Positions 34,401 to 49,400 of a stretch of DNA of 64,000 bases are shown in pieces (position 1 is the first letter of the stretch; every line of letters begins with the position of its first letter). The stretch lies in contig OY756958.1 of assembly GCA_963580455.1 (NCBI GenBank), positions 20,410,501 through 20,474,500 on the forward strand. The letters run 5' to 3'. The notes beneath the pieces were generated by a model, which was not told where the DNA came from, did not search any database, and worked only from the letters and a program-made list of their open reading frames with translations. Origin of the DNA: Euonymus europaeus (Eukaryota > Streptophyta > Magnoliopsida > Celastrales > Celastraceae). Made by a program: the position numbers and the translations under genes.

Positions 34401-37400
34401 TATCCTGTCATTCCTATTGGCTTTTGACAGCACAATTTATGAAAAAAACAGTTAAAATCACAGTTACTCAAAGTACTCGTTAATGGTACTTGCACATTCC
34501 ACAGCACAATGAAGTAAATAATTGACAAACAAAGAAGAAAATTCACAATTGACTAATCAAACTTTTGCTACTCTACCTTGGACTTGTCAAACCCAGTCAG
34601 TGCAGGGAAAACCCATTTTCTTCTTCTCCCTTCACTGTAATATAGCAAGTGAGCCAAAATATGAGTGGTGCATCAAAACCACAAATAGTGCAACACAAAG
34701 TTGTCAGAGTAGAAAAGCCTACAATTTAATAAGTGAAAAATGTCAATCAACATAAAAACATTGTTTTGTCATTCAATCAGCCAATACGTTGTGAAATTTG
34801 CCTCGTATCATTTAGATTTTGATTCAAACTGTGGACATAATTTAAGATAGTTTCGGTATCTGCAACTTCAAGATGTTAGTGCTCGAGTGCGAACAGAAGA
34901 GAAAATTAAAGTATGTGATCCTAAAATGAGAAGTTTGAGGAGTAAAAGACAAGGGAAGAATAAACAAAAAAGATACAGTCTATAGGATTTGTCAGAAAAA
35001 TTTCTTCCCCGGAAGTATTATCCAGATTCAGCAATCAGCACATATGCAATCACATCTATATGTCTCTTACATCGACGCATTATTTGCTGCAAAGGAATTT
35101 TATTTTTTGGTCTTTTAAACAGCATACTGCGATGATAAATGAAATAACATCAAGATGGATGACTGAACTACTCCAAAAATTGTTCAGAATTTTTTTTCTT
35201 TTAAACAGCACTGTGACCATAAGTAAAACAACATTAAGACACAGATGGCTGAACCTCTCAAAAAAATGTGTATAAAAGGTATACAACCTCACATGAGCAA
35301 ACAATGCCTTCGCGATAACAAGCAACATGGATGCAAAAACAAGGATATTAATTTTAGTTTGCAACTCCGCCGAAAGTCCCCGCAACAACTTCCAAACCCT
35401 GGCTTTTGTCTTCTCACCTGCCTCATGATACCTGAAATGAAAGAAAATATTTTATTAATTTCCATGGTATGCCCTCCCTTTCTGTTCCCCCTGCACCCAC
35501 CAGGAAAAAAATAAGAAAGAAGGAATACCCCAGAGACTCCATTCATAAGAAAGAATGACGAAACTTCAATAATTTCATGCAGGAAAACAACACCTGATCA
35601 AAGCATCCTCCACCTTCTTGGTGGTGAACCATTCCTCTCCAACTCTTTTACCTTTGGAATCTACAGAAGGTTTAAGTTGTTTGATTTGTTCTTCCCCTGG
35701 GGTGCCAGCCCATATAGAAGGTATGAACCGTCTCCCCTTAAACCAAACAGATTCGTGCTCCCGAGCATATAATATTTCTCCTTTTGGACCACCAAAGGGG
35801 GCAGTTGTGGCCTTTATTCTTGAAATAATAGGTAAAAAATCTTCAGTAACCTGCAAGAATGTTCCACAATTATATATAAAATAAACAGGTGAGCTGAATA
35901 TAACCCCTCAAAAGTGTTCTTTTTTCCCAAAAAAATAAATATGAAACCAGCTCGTCTCTTTTAATGACAAGAATGAGGTTATTAGACTTTGTAAACAAAG
36001 ATGGAGCTTCTTGCCTACACGTTAGTAACCAAATTTATTGTGAACATATGATTGCTGTAGCTATATAATGCTAAAAAATACAAGAGCATTCATAACAAAT
36101 GATGGCCACTAAACAAAGGAATTTCATTAAGAAATTGCCAAGATGAAGACTAATGGAAGCAGCTTAGCAGCCTCAATACCACAAATGCGTAGCCACTGAA
36201 ATGTGGTTGACAGATACAAGATTACAAGCTAAAAACAAAAAAGTCACAGCACAGCCGGCATGTCTCTTGAGCAATCATTGTATAGCTGGCGAAAGTGATC
36301 ATCAATCATGGGTCCAAAAACATATGGTACTTTTCCCCAAATTTCCCATCCAACCAACATCCAGCACTCTATGTAACATTTCCATATTTTTAATGGGTGC
36401 TAATTACCAGTTTGAACAGAAAGAATTGCTTGTTGAGCAAATCAAAAGTTCTCCAGAAAAAGTGATTTGGCTTCGAAAGCAACTAGAATGTGGCATTATG
36501 GCACCATTCAGGCAAAGAACCACCAAACAGCTAGCTACAAAGCTGTTGCACATGATAAGAAGGATAACAGGAATTGATTGGATCACCTAAAAAAACGGAG
36601 CCAACTGCTTTAGCTTATATTCTTAATTATCCAGAACAAAGAATCAGAAATGAATTCATGACATGCCGTCGCTAGTTACTTGGTCAAACACATGGCTGCA
36701 AAGCATATTGGGGCATTTAGAAGAGTAGAAGCTTCTTTCTATAACACTGAAAATCTCTGGTTTCATGAAGTATTATTCAGGTCTAGGAGAATTGAGTTGC
36801 ACTAATTCACTCTTCAGAAAAATTTGGGAGGTTCATAAAGTACATCCTAAAAAAATTCTGCAAGTACATTAACATTGACGACCAGCAATTAAAATTGACA
36901 GACTTGAATAGAACAAGTTGTTTTGATATCTAAACTAGGAAAGTCAAATTTAGAAGAAAAAAAATTTAAAATTATGATGTAAGAAAATCTCAAAAATCTC
37001 AGCATAATCTTCCAGAAAGCACTCAAAAATAAACTTAATCATCTATCATGCATAAAAAAAATCACCATTTAACTATACGAATCATAGATAGAAAATAGGT
37101 GTTGAGGACAATTACAGCTAAAGATAAAGCCTTGGCTGCACTCTCTGCTTCTGCAAATTCTTCCTCTATATGGATCCTCTTCACACGGCCTTTCCACGAA
37201 GATTCCATATCCTCAAAAAATTCTCTTGGAATAATAGGTGACGAGCTTATCTTTTGATCATGTTCATCTTCTAGAGAGAGCAATTCACAAATTCTACCTG
37301 ATGCCCACTCACATTCATCAATCTGGAGAGGACAAAGACAACTACAATTATAAATTATTGTAACCAGCAGAATGCGTCTCAGACACACCTCAGCAGCAAA

Positions 37401-40400
37401 CCCATACACAGTCAGTTCTCAATTTTATGGCCACCATTTTAGATGAATTTAGGTTATGACACCCATTGATGTAAAGGACAAGCTCACGATAAGCTACAAG
37501 ACACACAAGGTCACAAGCAATACTCTAAGTGATACATATAGAATATCTGTTTACCATTTCAGAATTAAAAAAGTACCAATCATCTGAAGCGAGATGATAT
37601 GAATTAAATAACTAAAAAAAGGAAAGGAAAGCATGCTTTGCACAAAATGAATAGAGAAGCTAGGATAAGATTATCAACCCAATATTCGAAAGTTTCAAAG
37701 TGCTTGTAGAAAAACATTCCATATTAAGTGGCAGTAGAAAAGTAAAAAATAGTTTGGCGGGAATAGAGCAGTTTTTACAAGAGATGTGTAGCTATGGCCA
37801 CAGATCTCTGTGCGTGTTGTGGGCATTTGTGTTGTTGCATGACATATCATAACTAATATGACCACCCCACCCCCCACCCTAAAAAAAAAAGTAATATATA
37901 TAAGAAACTACCATGGAGTCAACTTACTGTCTTTGTGTCATGCATGAAAGCTTATAATAGTGCTAACATAAAGAAATATGGTTCAAATATTATGACGACT
38001 AAATTTGATAAAGTCTATGAAGCAAATCACTAACAGCCAGGCCGACGTAACTACAAGTGGTTAAACCTTAATTTATAAATAAATTGTTCAGACATGAGAC
38101 AGTTCCTATTTCTCTTTCCTTCAATGATAGCATTGGTCAACAATTTTAAAATTATTTTTTTCCCAATCATGTTTGCAATTGTGAAAAGTTGAGAAAGAGA
38201 ATCATTGGAAAGAAACACTATATAATCCATACATTTAATTATCATCTATTCAGTTCAAAAGGCAGAATACATATTCAAAACGAAACAAAAAAATCAGCAA
38301 CAAGCCAACAAAGCACCAGGCATTTACTTACTAATGTCTCAAAGTCAATCTTTAAGCCAGTTGCCACCCAGGTAGGATCCATCAGCAATTTCAGGATCTC
38401 ATTAAGCTCGGAGTTTCTGTACAAATGCAATATTTCATCAAGCACATTTTTTATCCTGCAGAACTCGATATAATTGGCCTCTCTCAGTTCAAGCAGCTTC
38501 ACGAGCTGTGCAACATCAAGTAAAATAAAGTGTTCAGACACAAAAGGAGTCCAATAAGATGTACCATGAGAATAAAAAAACACTAAATAATAATAATAAA
38601 ATGGCCACCAAAAGACAATAGCTGTTTCAAAAATGAAGCAGCAGATAAATGAAAGAATAATTATAAACTGGCCAAAATCAGCTAAAGCTTATAAAAGGCA
38701 CCTGAACCATTTCAAGGAATTAATCCATTTTGACAGTAATGCATTCTTCTCAGAAAATCATCAACAATAAATACAACAATTCAACATCTAAAATGGAAAT
38801 ATATGGTATGGAAGAGACATAAACGTCAAGGGGAAAATGAATAAACAATGACATCTTCCGAATAATTTATAAATGCAGCGGCAATTGCTAAAGACTCAAC
38901 TAAACTGTTATTAAAGCGAATAAAAAAGAAGCATAAAGTGATAAAACACCTGGCTACATTCAAGTAAACTCGTTAATAAAAGTAATAGGAATACAACCTT
39001 TGCAGACGAAACGCAAGTAAAGCCAGGAATGGAGCAGGCCACTTGGCTCATCAGTTTGCATGTTGCTGCCAAATAAAAAGAACTTAGAAAAACAATTATA
39101 GCACAATAAGAATACGATAAATATAATAATGTAGTATGAACACTGAAAAGAATCCTAAAGGTATTAATGATCATGAGAACAGCTGACAATGAGGAAAAGT
39201 TTATCCAATAGATCAGCATGCTGAATTTGGAAACATCCTTCAAGTTAAAAATCATCTTGGATTAGCCAAGCAGGAGGTGTGGTAATGTATACAGACACCA
39301 TAGGAACCCTAGATGCTTATCACATTACTTCTACTTTGGTTTTTTCAGGAGTCAAAAACTCCTGGAAGTAATTAAACGAGGCGCCACCAATAATGTGGTG
39401 GAGATTTGTTTGGACTGCTGCTAAAGCAAAGATACCCTTGGGTGATACTGTGGTAAATGGAGATTGCATATGATAGTCTAGGAGTGAAAAAGTGCATCAT
39501 TTGTCAGTCCATTCTCCAGTGGCATATCTTTTTAGCATAAGAGGAGAGGGATGCCAATATGTTTACTATTGAGCATTTAGCATGAAAAAAATGATCAATC
39601 ATTTTGTACAAAAGAAATTTATGTACCATTCAAGCCGTAAGACTCCATAAATCAAAGTTTTTTTCAACACTGGCTCTCTACTGAGATATTTCGCTGAATA
39701 CCTTTTTTGAAAAAATAAAAGAATGAAAGGGCATTGTTGTAATACATTATATATTATTATGATTTAGTTTATGTTGATTTAGGCTTCCTAATTTACTTTA
39801 CGTTGAATTTTTTTATTTATTTTCTTCCGTTCCTCTACCATTTATTGTTTCATCCGCAGGCATTTCTTCTCCAAACTTGGTATACAGAATTTATGTCTTC
39901 TCCATTAGTTCTTTTCCTTTTATTCGCATTTCTTTTATTAGTCGCTTTGATTTAGATTTGAACTTTGAATTTGATTTTGACTTGATTTCACATCGCTTTG
40001 CCTTGAGTCGAATTTGATTTTGCTTTGATTGGAAGTGCATTTTATCCCTTTGAATCTTCTTTCTTAATTGTTCATATTTTTTCCTTTGAATTTGATGTCG
40101 TGAAGGCATTTGATCCCTCTTTGGATCTTATTGGTTTCTTTCCTTCCTTTGTTAGCACAAGTTTGAGTTTAAATCTTTTTTCTTTCTTTGTTCTGCTTCT
40201 TTCCTTCTTTTGAACTTGATGACGTGAAGGTGTTTGACTTGATATGATTTCATGCCTTGGAGACTTTGAGTTGATTCCTTAAATTTTGATTTGATCTGCA
40301 ATTTTTTTTTATTTGGTTTGGAGTTGGTTTTGAAAGGCTGACGCCTGATGGAGACTCTCAGCGAATTTGATTTAGAAGACTGTAGAGAATTGAAGTCAAA

Positions 40401-43400
40401 GCTGTTTGTTTGCAAACTCAACATTGTGATACCATATTGAGTTTGACAAGGGTGTTATACTTATAATATATTATTATGATTTACTTTCTTAATTTATGTT
40501 GTTTTAAGTTTCCTAGTTTACGTTCAATTATGTTTTGATTATATTTCCTTTATTTGTAGGTTTCTTTAGTCTCTAGGTTTGACTTTGAATCTATTATGCT
40601 ATATAAGGGTTATCTTGTACTACGCAATACATCGAATATATCGAACCCATCTATCATTCTTTTATTTTAACAAGCATAAATAAAAGTTGTTCAACGTAGC
40701 TTGTACTCACACAAGCTGCTGAGCATCTATATATTTTCTTGTTAGGTAAATGACACCAATTTCGTACATGGGTCGGCATCACCTTGTTGAGAGATTTCAA
40801 GTTTTTTACATTCTAAAAAAAATATTAGAAAATTAAAAAATAAATAAAAAATAAAAAATGGGAGAGCAGATCAAAATAATTTAAAAATATTTGCGAAGCA
40901 AAATAATTAACAAAAATGTTATAAAACTCAACTTTTAGTAGCCCATCTCAACCTAAATCTACATGACACTCCATGTAGGTAGGCCATGTTGGACTTTTTC
41001 AATATCAATTAAGCATATTTTTTATTTATTTTTTAATTAACCAAATTTTAAAACGTTTTTTCTCTAAAAATACATGTTAGATTTTGAAAAAAATTACATA
41101 TTCAAACTCAACGCTTAAAAATCTTTCTAATAAGACTCATTCTCAATAGTTTTTATTGAGTTTTTTCAATTACATTGTTTTTAAAAACAACGTAATTCAT
41201 ATATATGATGTGTAAATTGTTTATTCAAGTTGAAATTATGTTACACTATGATAGTAGAATATATTTTTGTTATTTTTTGCATTTTTATTGAAATTATGTT
41301 GGGTACCTTAACCCGTTAAGTTTTAATAGTTAGGGTTTAGCACCTGGAACATTTAGGATTTTAGTAGCAAATCCGAGCTTTTTAGGTTACAACATGAAAA
41401 TCTGATACATGAGTCCGTTAGGGTTTACCGAATTCGATCCCCTTGGGATTTATAACACTTATTGTTTAAGTTAACGCATGAAAATTCGATACACAAGCCC
41501 GACGATTTAGCGAATTCGTTCCCCTTAAGGTTTAACACTTATTGTTTAGGTTACAGTATGAAAATTGATATACAAGCCCATATCAGTATCTATAAATAAA
41601 CACTGAAACCTACGTAATTCACATACTAGTACAAAAAACAATGTACTTAAAACAATGTAATTAAAAACAATATAATTAAAAATGACTGAATAAAACTTAT
41701 CGATGATGGGTCTTGTTGGATAAATCTTTACTTGTTGATTCTGGATATGTAATTTTTTCGAAATCTTATATGTATTTTAAGAGATAAAGTTTTTAATTTC
41801 ATTTAAGAAAGAAAGAAAAATGTGCTGTGAAATTTCAAAGAAAATATTTTATTTTCCAAAATTTTAATTTTTTATGTCATACGCTTACAAAGCATGCCAT
41901 GTCGACTTGAGTTAATGTTGGGTTACAAAACTTTGGGCTATTTAGCACCACTCAATAACTAATTTCATAGTGGTAACAAAGATTAAAATAATTAAAAATA
42001 CATATATTTAAGAAGCGAAATAATTAATTTCATAGTGGTCCCAAAGACAACATAGAGACCGAGTACCTTAAAAACTACGGATGAGTTGCATAACTTTTGG
42101 TCAGGGCTAAAAAGCCTTCACTTCACTCACATGGAAGACCAAAATTAAATAGCAGGCAGCACAAGAATAAAAAAGAATATTAATGAACTCCTACACCAAT
42201 GAAAAGAAGAACTCACCTTGGATTCTCGATGAAATCTCATAAGCAGGAGGATTAAGAAGAAGATCTCTGATATACCTTCAAAATAAAACAAATGAAAAAT
42301 TAAATGCATAAAGTCCCTATTAGTTTGCAATCTCTCTCTTATAAACTTAACTCTTCAGATCAACGTAGTTAAAATCACGATTCTAATCGTAGAATAGTGC
42401 GATTTTACTTTACGATCTTGTATATAGAAACCTAGTTAAATACAGATGGAATTGTAAAACTCTCAAAATCGTTGGAATCACGCGTAAAATCGCGATTTTA
42501 TCTCCGATTTTAACGATTTTGATACTGTGTTAAATATGAAAAATTAGGAATTCAAAACTTCCTTCTTTGCATCTTTAAGAATAGGAAACTCTTTTCAAAC
42601 TCTATAGAATAGGAAATTGTTGTTAATTTTCGGTAATAAACTAATAATGCTACTCAATAGAATATGAAACTTCCCTTAATTTGATAATCTAATCAAAATC
42701 AGCAATAATAGCATTGATTCTCCTCTTGAAATTCTGGAGATCTTCTCCACCAATTGGAAAGTATAATCTCCCATTTAAACTTCAAATATACTCAGCTCTC
42801 CTTGAATTTCTCTAGAATATTCTTCAAGTCAACAATTTGCAAAGATGGAAACTAATACTTCTTCTCATTGCATTTACCTGGGCCGAAAAACATATTAAAT
42901 AATACATATTACATATTAATTTTTTGTAGAACTTCCTCTATAGTTTCAGACTTATTCATTAGGTTCCATTTTTGGTTGTGAATATAGTTAGTTATGTGCT
43001 TATGAACCTAAAAATTATTATTTGAACCTCTCTTGGTATTGGTATTTTGAGAATTGTCTTTAATTTTAAATAGTATGTAAAATCTTTCAATTTTACGATT
43101 ACGATTTTACACCCCTTCTCCGATTCCGATCCGATGTTACGATTTAACTACCCTGCTTCTGACACACATACCCAAGACGAGACAAGGACCATTTGCATCC
43201 CCAATGAAAATGGGCTAAAAGTTATGCATAATAAGATAGAAAGCATAGTTGGATCAATCATGACCTAAAAGGATTCCAGAAAGGTTTCCAGGTTATAGTT
43301 AAGAGCAACTCCAATGGTATTCTCTCCAAATTTTTCAGCGCGGTCCCACTTCTATTACAGCAAAACACGATTCTCAATACAGTCAAATCAACAAAACACA

Positions 43401-46400
43401 TATTTCAATACAATTTTTTTCAATTTTCATTCACAAACACTCTAAATATCAAGCATCAACACCATTTCTCTCATACTTTTCTACCATATTTCACTTTTTC
43501 TACCATTCTACACTTTTTTCAATACAATTTTGTCAAATCACTCTCTCTGCACACTCCAAAATTTCCAGCTTCATTTTCAAGAGGCCCATTGGAGTTGCTC
43601 TAAAGCTCCATCCTTAATGGAGTGGTGTCACATCTAGAATAAGACATGAAAACTTGTGTTTGGTTGATGTTTTCAAAACAGTTATTGTTTTTGAAAACCA
43701 AAACTTATGTAAAAATTCGTTTGGGGCTTGGATTTTCAAAAAACAATTTTCCAAAATTTTGCTTTTGATAATCAAAAACATGTTTTGGAGAGTTTTTAAT
43801 GTTCCCCTTTTTTTTCTCTCTCCTCTCTCCACTTCAAGAAACACAAATCAAATGAATTATTTAACACAATTTTTATTTCTTAAAATTATTTTCAAAATCG
43901 TTTTTCGAGCTGAAAGATAAAGCTTCATTGAAATAAGTAAATTTATTTTGAGCTAAAAATCTAGGATAATATTTTATGGAAAGGGAAGAAACTAGTAGGA
44001 TTCTATTTTTTCAAACAGCAAAAAAGGAAATATGATTGGCAAGAAAGAGGTCAAAGCCTAAGAATATTCCTGGGATTTAATCATGCTAAAAAGTTTGAAA
44101 CTATGACCATTTTGGATAATTCTTACCCAAGATTCCATGGCCTAAACTTCGAAGATAACAAGTTTTTGTTACATAAGAGGACAGGGCATACCTAAGGTCA
44201 CGTAGAAAAGCAAGTGGAAGAGGGAGACAAGGGAGCTACTACAAGTGTGACTTCATCCTAAATTTGGGAACACTACTTTAAAAGTCAAAAAAATCATGGT
44301 TTGACGAATGAGATAATGGAATAAACTGCATTTCATGAAAATTTAAAACTTACAATACAGGCAGGCCTTTGCAATCTAGTGGAAGTAACACTTTCAATAA
44401 ACAAGGTATTCCTTCTGTTGGTATCACACCTGTAATTTACATACACTCAAAACATGTAATACAACTAAGAACTACATAACTAAACAAACATCATAAAGCC
44501 TAGATTAAAATCAGACAGACCTATTTGTGTCGCAGTCCCAAGGTGCAATGGACGTGGTCTATTTTCTGAAGACACTGTGACATTTCTAAATGTAACCGCC
44601 TCTTCAAGACCATAAAGTTCCTTGACCTAAGCATGAGGAATACACTACAAAAACTAAGCATTTCCAAATAAAATAGAAAATGAAAATGGGTATTAGCCTA
44701 ATACAATGTAGTAAGTTAATTTGAAAGTGTACACCTTAAACAAGAGCTCAGTGACTGGATCTCCTTCAAACCATTCAAAATATCTAGCACTGCATTCGCC
44801 CCATATGAGACCACCCTCTCCAAACTCCCCCCAGCGGCAAGTCCCTGCCAAGAAGGAAGCACAGCAATAAATCCATAAGACGACAAATTTAACATTTCCT
44901 GTCCAATCTAGAATCCATTAATTTAGCATTTTATAAAGATACCTAAGAGAGGGCTTTCTGTGCATCTTTGGTGACAAATTCAAATGATGATCCAATTATT
45001 AAGACGTAATTTTCTACAAGTCTTGTGTAACCTAAGGATGCCCTTAAGGTAAACCAATACGTTTTACGGGTATGCAACACAAACTGCCATGCTCTACTAT
45101 ACAAAATGGAGAGCTAGTAAGAAGTAGCTCCAATGGAAGGAAGAGATGAGAGAAATTGCTTCAGGTGGTTTGAACATGTAAAGCCATGGGATGCAAAAGC
45201 CTACATGACAAAAAAATGTGAGATCATCCAAAAGAAGACTTGAGAAGAAAAATGACAAGGCTAAAAAAGAAGTGATAAATAATAAGGAATGATATGGTAG
45301 TCAGTAAAGGATTAGTATAGTAGCCTTACGTAGTATCACAAATGCAAGAAAAAAATCAACATGGTGGACGACTAGCATTTCTTTCTTACGTTACGTATTC
45401 ATGTAGTTGATTCAATAGGTATTGGATTAAATCTTCCCATCATCGGGGGATGAAAATTTTTAAGCATGCACCTCAAAATAAGTGCCATTAGATTAGTTTT
45501 ATTTTTGAAGGACTCATCTTTTGTTCAAGGAAATTATTGGATTTGGTACTCCTATGCATATCATCATACCAAATTTCGAACAATCAGACAACGGCAATTA
45601 AAAAAGGGAAAGATGGCTAACTTTTTCAAATAATTTTCCTCCGAGCAAAATGTGCAACGTGTGTAAAAAGATGTGCTTCATATCTAGGAAGCAATGAAAT
45701 CACCTAGGAGTTCATGTCCTCACAAAACATGCAAGGGGAAATAAAATCCTTGCTCGGTAATTACCAATAAATGAGGGCACAACATTCCCATCTACACATC
45801 TCAATCTTATTAGACTTATACCTAAACCAGAAGAAGTACATCTTCTGCGGTAGTTAAACCACCTCACCTTATGTTTTAACCTCCACATAATTTCAGAGAA
45901 CAAAAAGACTCACCATCTTCTCAGCCAGTGCCTTCACCGAGTAAGTGAATTGTGGCTCCACAACAAAGCCACATTCACCATGCAATATCGTGAAAATCCA
46001 CCACACCAAGAAGTATGAAATAGAGAACAGAACACATTGGTAGGAAAAATATGACCAGCCCTTGCTAAACAGTATCGATAAAAGAGACGTTAACACAAAA
46101 TTGATGGAACAGGAACAAACATACCTGAGGAATTGTTTTTCAAGGATTTATGAAGAAATAGATGGTGGTCGTGACAAGTGCGAAGTTTAGTAAGCAAGGC
46201 CTCTTCAGTCAGACCATCCTCTGAAGAATATGTCTTCAGTGTCTCGAAGACCAAAGTTATGCAATAACCCCTTGCTGAGCGAGATATTCCTAGTAGTTCC
46301 ACATATAATTATAAGAACAAAGTGTGCAGCTGCAAAATTAGACTAAACACACATGGGGAAAGTATTTATTATAGAATATTAAATGTCACTCTAACTAAAA

Positions 46401-49400
46401 ATACGTGTAAAAAAGATCTAAAAGATTAAAGTACGTGCTACCCAATAAAGATATCAGTGAATTTCATTTAAACCTTCATTCATAAGAAGATGGAGTTAAA
46501 CAATGCTTCTATCTCATATTCTTTGTTGTCCTAGGGGTGACACTTGAAATGACGTATTAGCTACCAGCTACCAACAATCAGCTTAGGGTCAAGTAATCAG
46601 TTATTGCAAGCTGCAACAACAACAAACATATTGATCTTTAGAAAATCTACATGAAAATAAATCACCGTTCTTCTATAAGTTTTGTTGCATTTTCCTCAAT
46701 TGAACATAAGTACTACCTAAATCGTGCGAATGTTTGAATTTCAAGTTCAAAGTCAAGAGGTAGTAAAAACAAGAAAACCAAGATTTCCATGAAGTCGCTT
46801 GAGCACTCATCATTAAAGATCGAGCGGGCATCCCAGTTGCCTATTTGTAGTAGCACCAGCACCAGAGGCTAAGCCGCTCGAGCAAGCATCCAGCATTAGA
46901 GATCCAAGGCCCAACTTGAGTCCATGCTTTGGAGACCAGGGAGTTCACTACTCAAGCGGTGATCAATAGAGATCGAGTCGCCCTTTTCAACCAAACAGAA
47001 ATGTTTTAAATGAAAGATCGAGCAGTTATGCCCAGATTCATCTTTTGTCATGCACGATAATTGACCAAAACTCAATTGGGTTTTTGCCAAAACGATGGAA
47101 TCAAGAGAGAAAAATGAGCTACACTTCTTAGAGGGCATAAAAGGAGAGAAAAACACATTGAAGTATCTTTTGACATAGCCACCATTCTCTCAACTTGGAG
47201 AGGAGCTTGAAGTTGATTGAAAAGGAAAGAGAAAGCCTTTCTAGGTTTTTTTGGGTTTATTCCTTCTTCTCTGTAATTATGAGTTTCTTTATTATTATTT
47301 ATCATGTTCTTGATACTATGAGAAACTAATCCTCTCTCTAGGAGTCTAATTTGATCTAAACCTTGAAGTTTCTATGAACTTGGCTTATTAATATATTGAT
47401 TTCTACATATTGTTGAGTATCTATGGGTGTGCTTAATGCTATTGAATGATTGATCGTCATTTAACTGATTTGATGTTTGGATTGAGACTGGAAGGAAATA
47501 ATTAGGATGTGCTTCTTACCATAGATACCATAGCGTATATGAGCCATAGAAATATAGGATCATAACCTGTGCAATCATCACTTGGTTGTTCAACAATCTT
47601 AATGAGTTTTTGTCATTTTAATCCAAATGTTAAGAATAACGGTGATTAGTGATACGAATACTTTTTGTGTAACCAAGAATGGACCACTAAATAGTTAAGG
47701 GAGACCGATTGTCAACAATAGGTAGTAATTAGGATTGTTTAGCCGAGGGATTAGAAATAAATAGGTGAAGGTGAAATTAGATATCCTAGTATTCTAATCA
47801 ATTTATTTACTTCATCCGTGTTTGCAATTGCTTCAATTACATCTTAAATTATTGTTTTACATTGCTTATGTTAGTTAATCAAACCAAACTTAATCAATTC
47901 TCCACATAGCGCTAGTGTTAATCATATCAGGTAATCGTCAACTGTTAGCTCAATCCTTGAGGGAACGATAATCTATTCATCACTTTATTACTTGTCTGAT
48001 TTGTGCACTTCCAATTAAGTCTCATCACATATCAAAAAAGAAAAAGGGGCAAGAAACTCATTAATAATTCGCAACTCCCAGCAGACTTACGAGGACAAAA
48101 AGGCAAATGCTAGAAAATTAACATTTCTATTAACTATCATACAAAACTAACCTTGTCATGCAAATTAAAAGCTTTCTATAAGTTTTTATGTGCTACAAAG
48201 AGAAACGACTGCCAATAGAAATAGAAATGGAAAGTGAAGAAAACATATATGATACGAATGTCCCACGTCACTTAGATGTGGGAGTTGTAATCTATAGATA
48301 AGTAGGGAAAATCTCTTCCTTAATTAGCCAAAAAGTTCTACGCAAAAGCATATTGGGCTTATTGGTTACAACCACCCCATATGTGGGTAATGGTTGGGCT
48401 TCTTGGATGGTTGGGCCTGCTAAGTCCATGTATGAACATGTGTTTGACTAGGTTCTTGGAAATCAATCACTGTTGTAGCCTCCGTATTGCCAATCGAACT
48501 CCATCACCATTGGATGTCGAGCTGCTTGCTATAGTCCATCACTGCTACAACACTGTGCCATCGAGGTGGGTTGAATTGTTGTCATGTGTGAGTCTCTAAC
48601 TAGTCTTTCTATTTTTTGTTGAAAATAGATGAATTTCTATTATGGAGCAGCAAGTTGAATAGTTGAGACCTGTTGTGGTCTTTTTTAGTAGTCTATGTTT
48701 TGTTGAAATGTTAAGTTCTAGAGCAGCAAGAGAAGAAAGAATGTACTTTGGTTTTAGTTTTTGGATGAAGGGATTGAGCTATTTTTATTAATATCTAACT
48801 TTGTATGCTCTATTTGGTATTGCATTATGTGCTCATGAACCTTATGGTTATTATTTAATCATGTCTTGGTACTGGTATTTTGAGAATTATCCTTAATTTT
48901 AAATAGCATGTAAAATTAGATTTTATGATTATGATTTTATACCCCTTCTTCGATTCTGATCCGAATGTTATGATTTAACTACCTTGTTCATGAGACAAGC
49001 TGACGTAAGAAGAGTATAATTCAATTCCCAGACTACGAAATAAAGACAAAATTAAATCAAGAATTCTATGCTAGAGGCTAGAAGGACTAGTTCTCACGAA
49101 CTATGTGTCTGCTTCCTACAACACAGGGTAATATAAAGACAGCACTATGGATCTAGCTAAACCCCAAAAAAACCTCAATCTGTTCTAGAAAGATATAACA
49201 AAAAAAGCCAATTATTTTATGTACCAAATGTGTTTAATTAGGGAAACATATAATATCTCCTCTTAGAAAATGATTTCAAATGTTTCAATTCTCCTTAATT
49301 GTATTGTGTAAAGCATAGTTGTCAAAAGCGCTAGGCGCCTTTGAAGCCCCAAGGGTCCAATTTGGCCTGGACGAAGCTAGGAACCATATACATATTTAAC

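Noticed and set aside
39891..40424. Lys/Ser/Arg-rich reverse-strand open frames
   Set aside because: Low-complexity translation of TTTGATTTTGA-type repeats inside an MSH1 intron.
43654..43920. 88-aa open frame in an MSH1 intron with an antisense partner
   Set aside because: AT-rich, Phe/Lys-rich on both strands, no domain; intronic noise.
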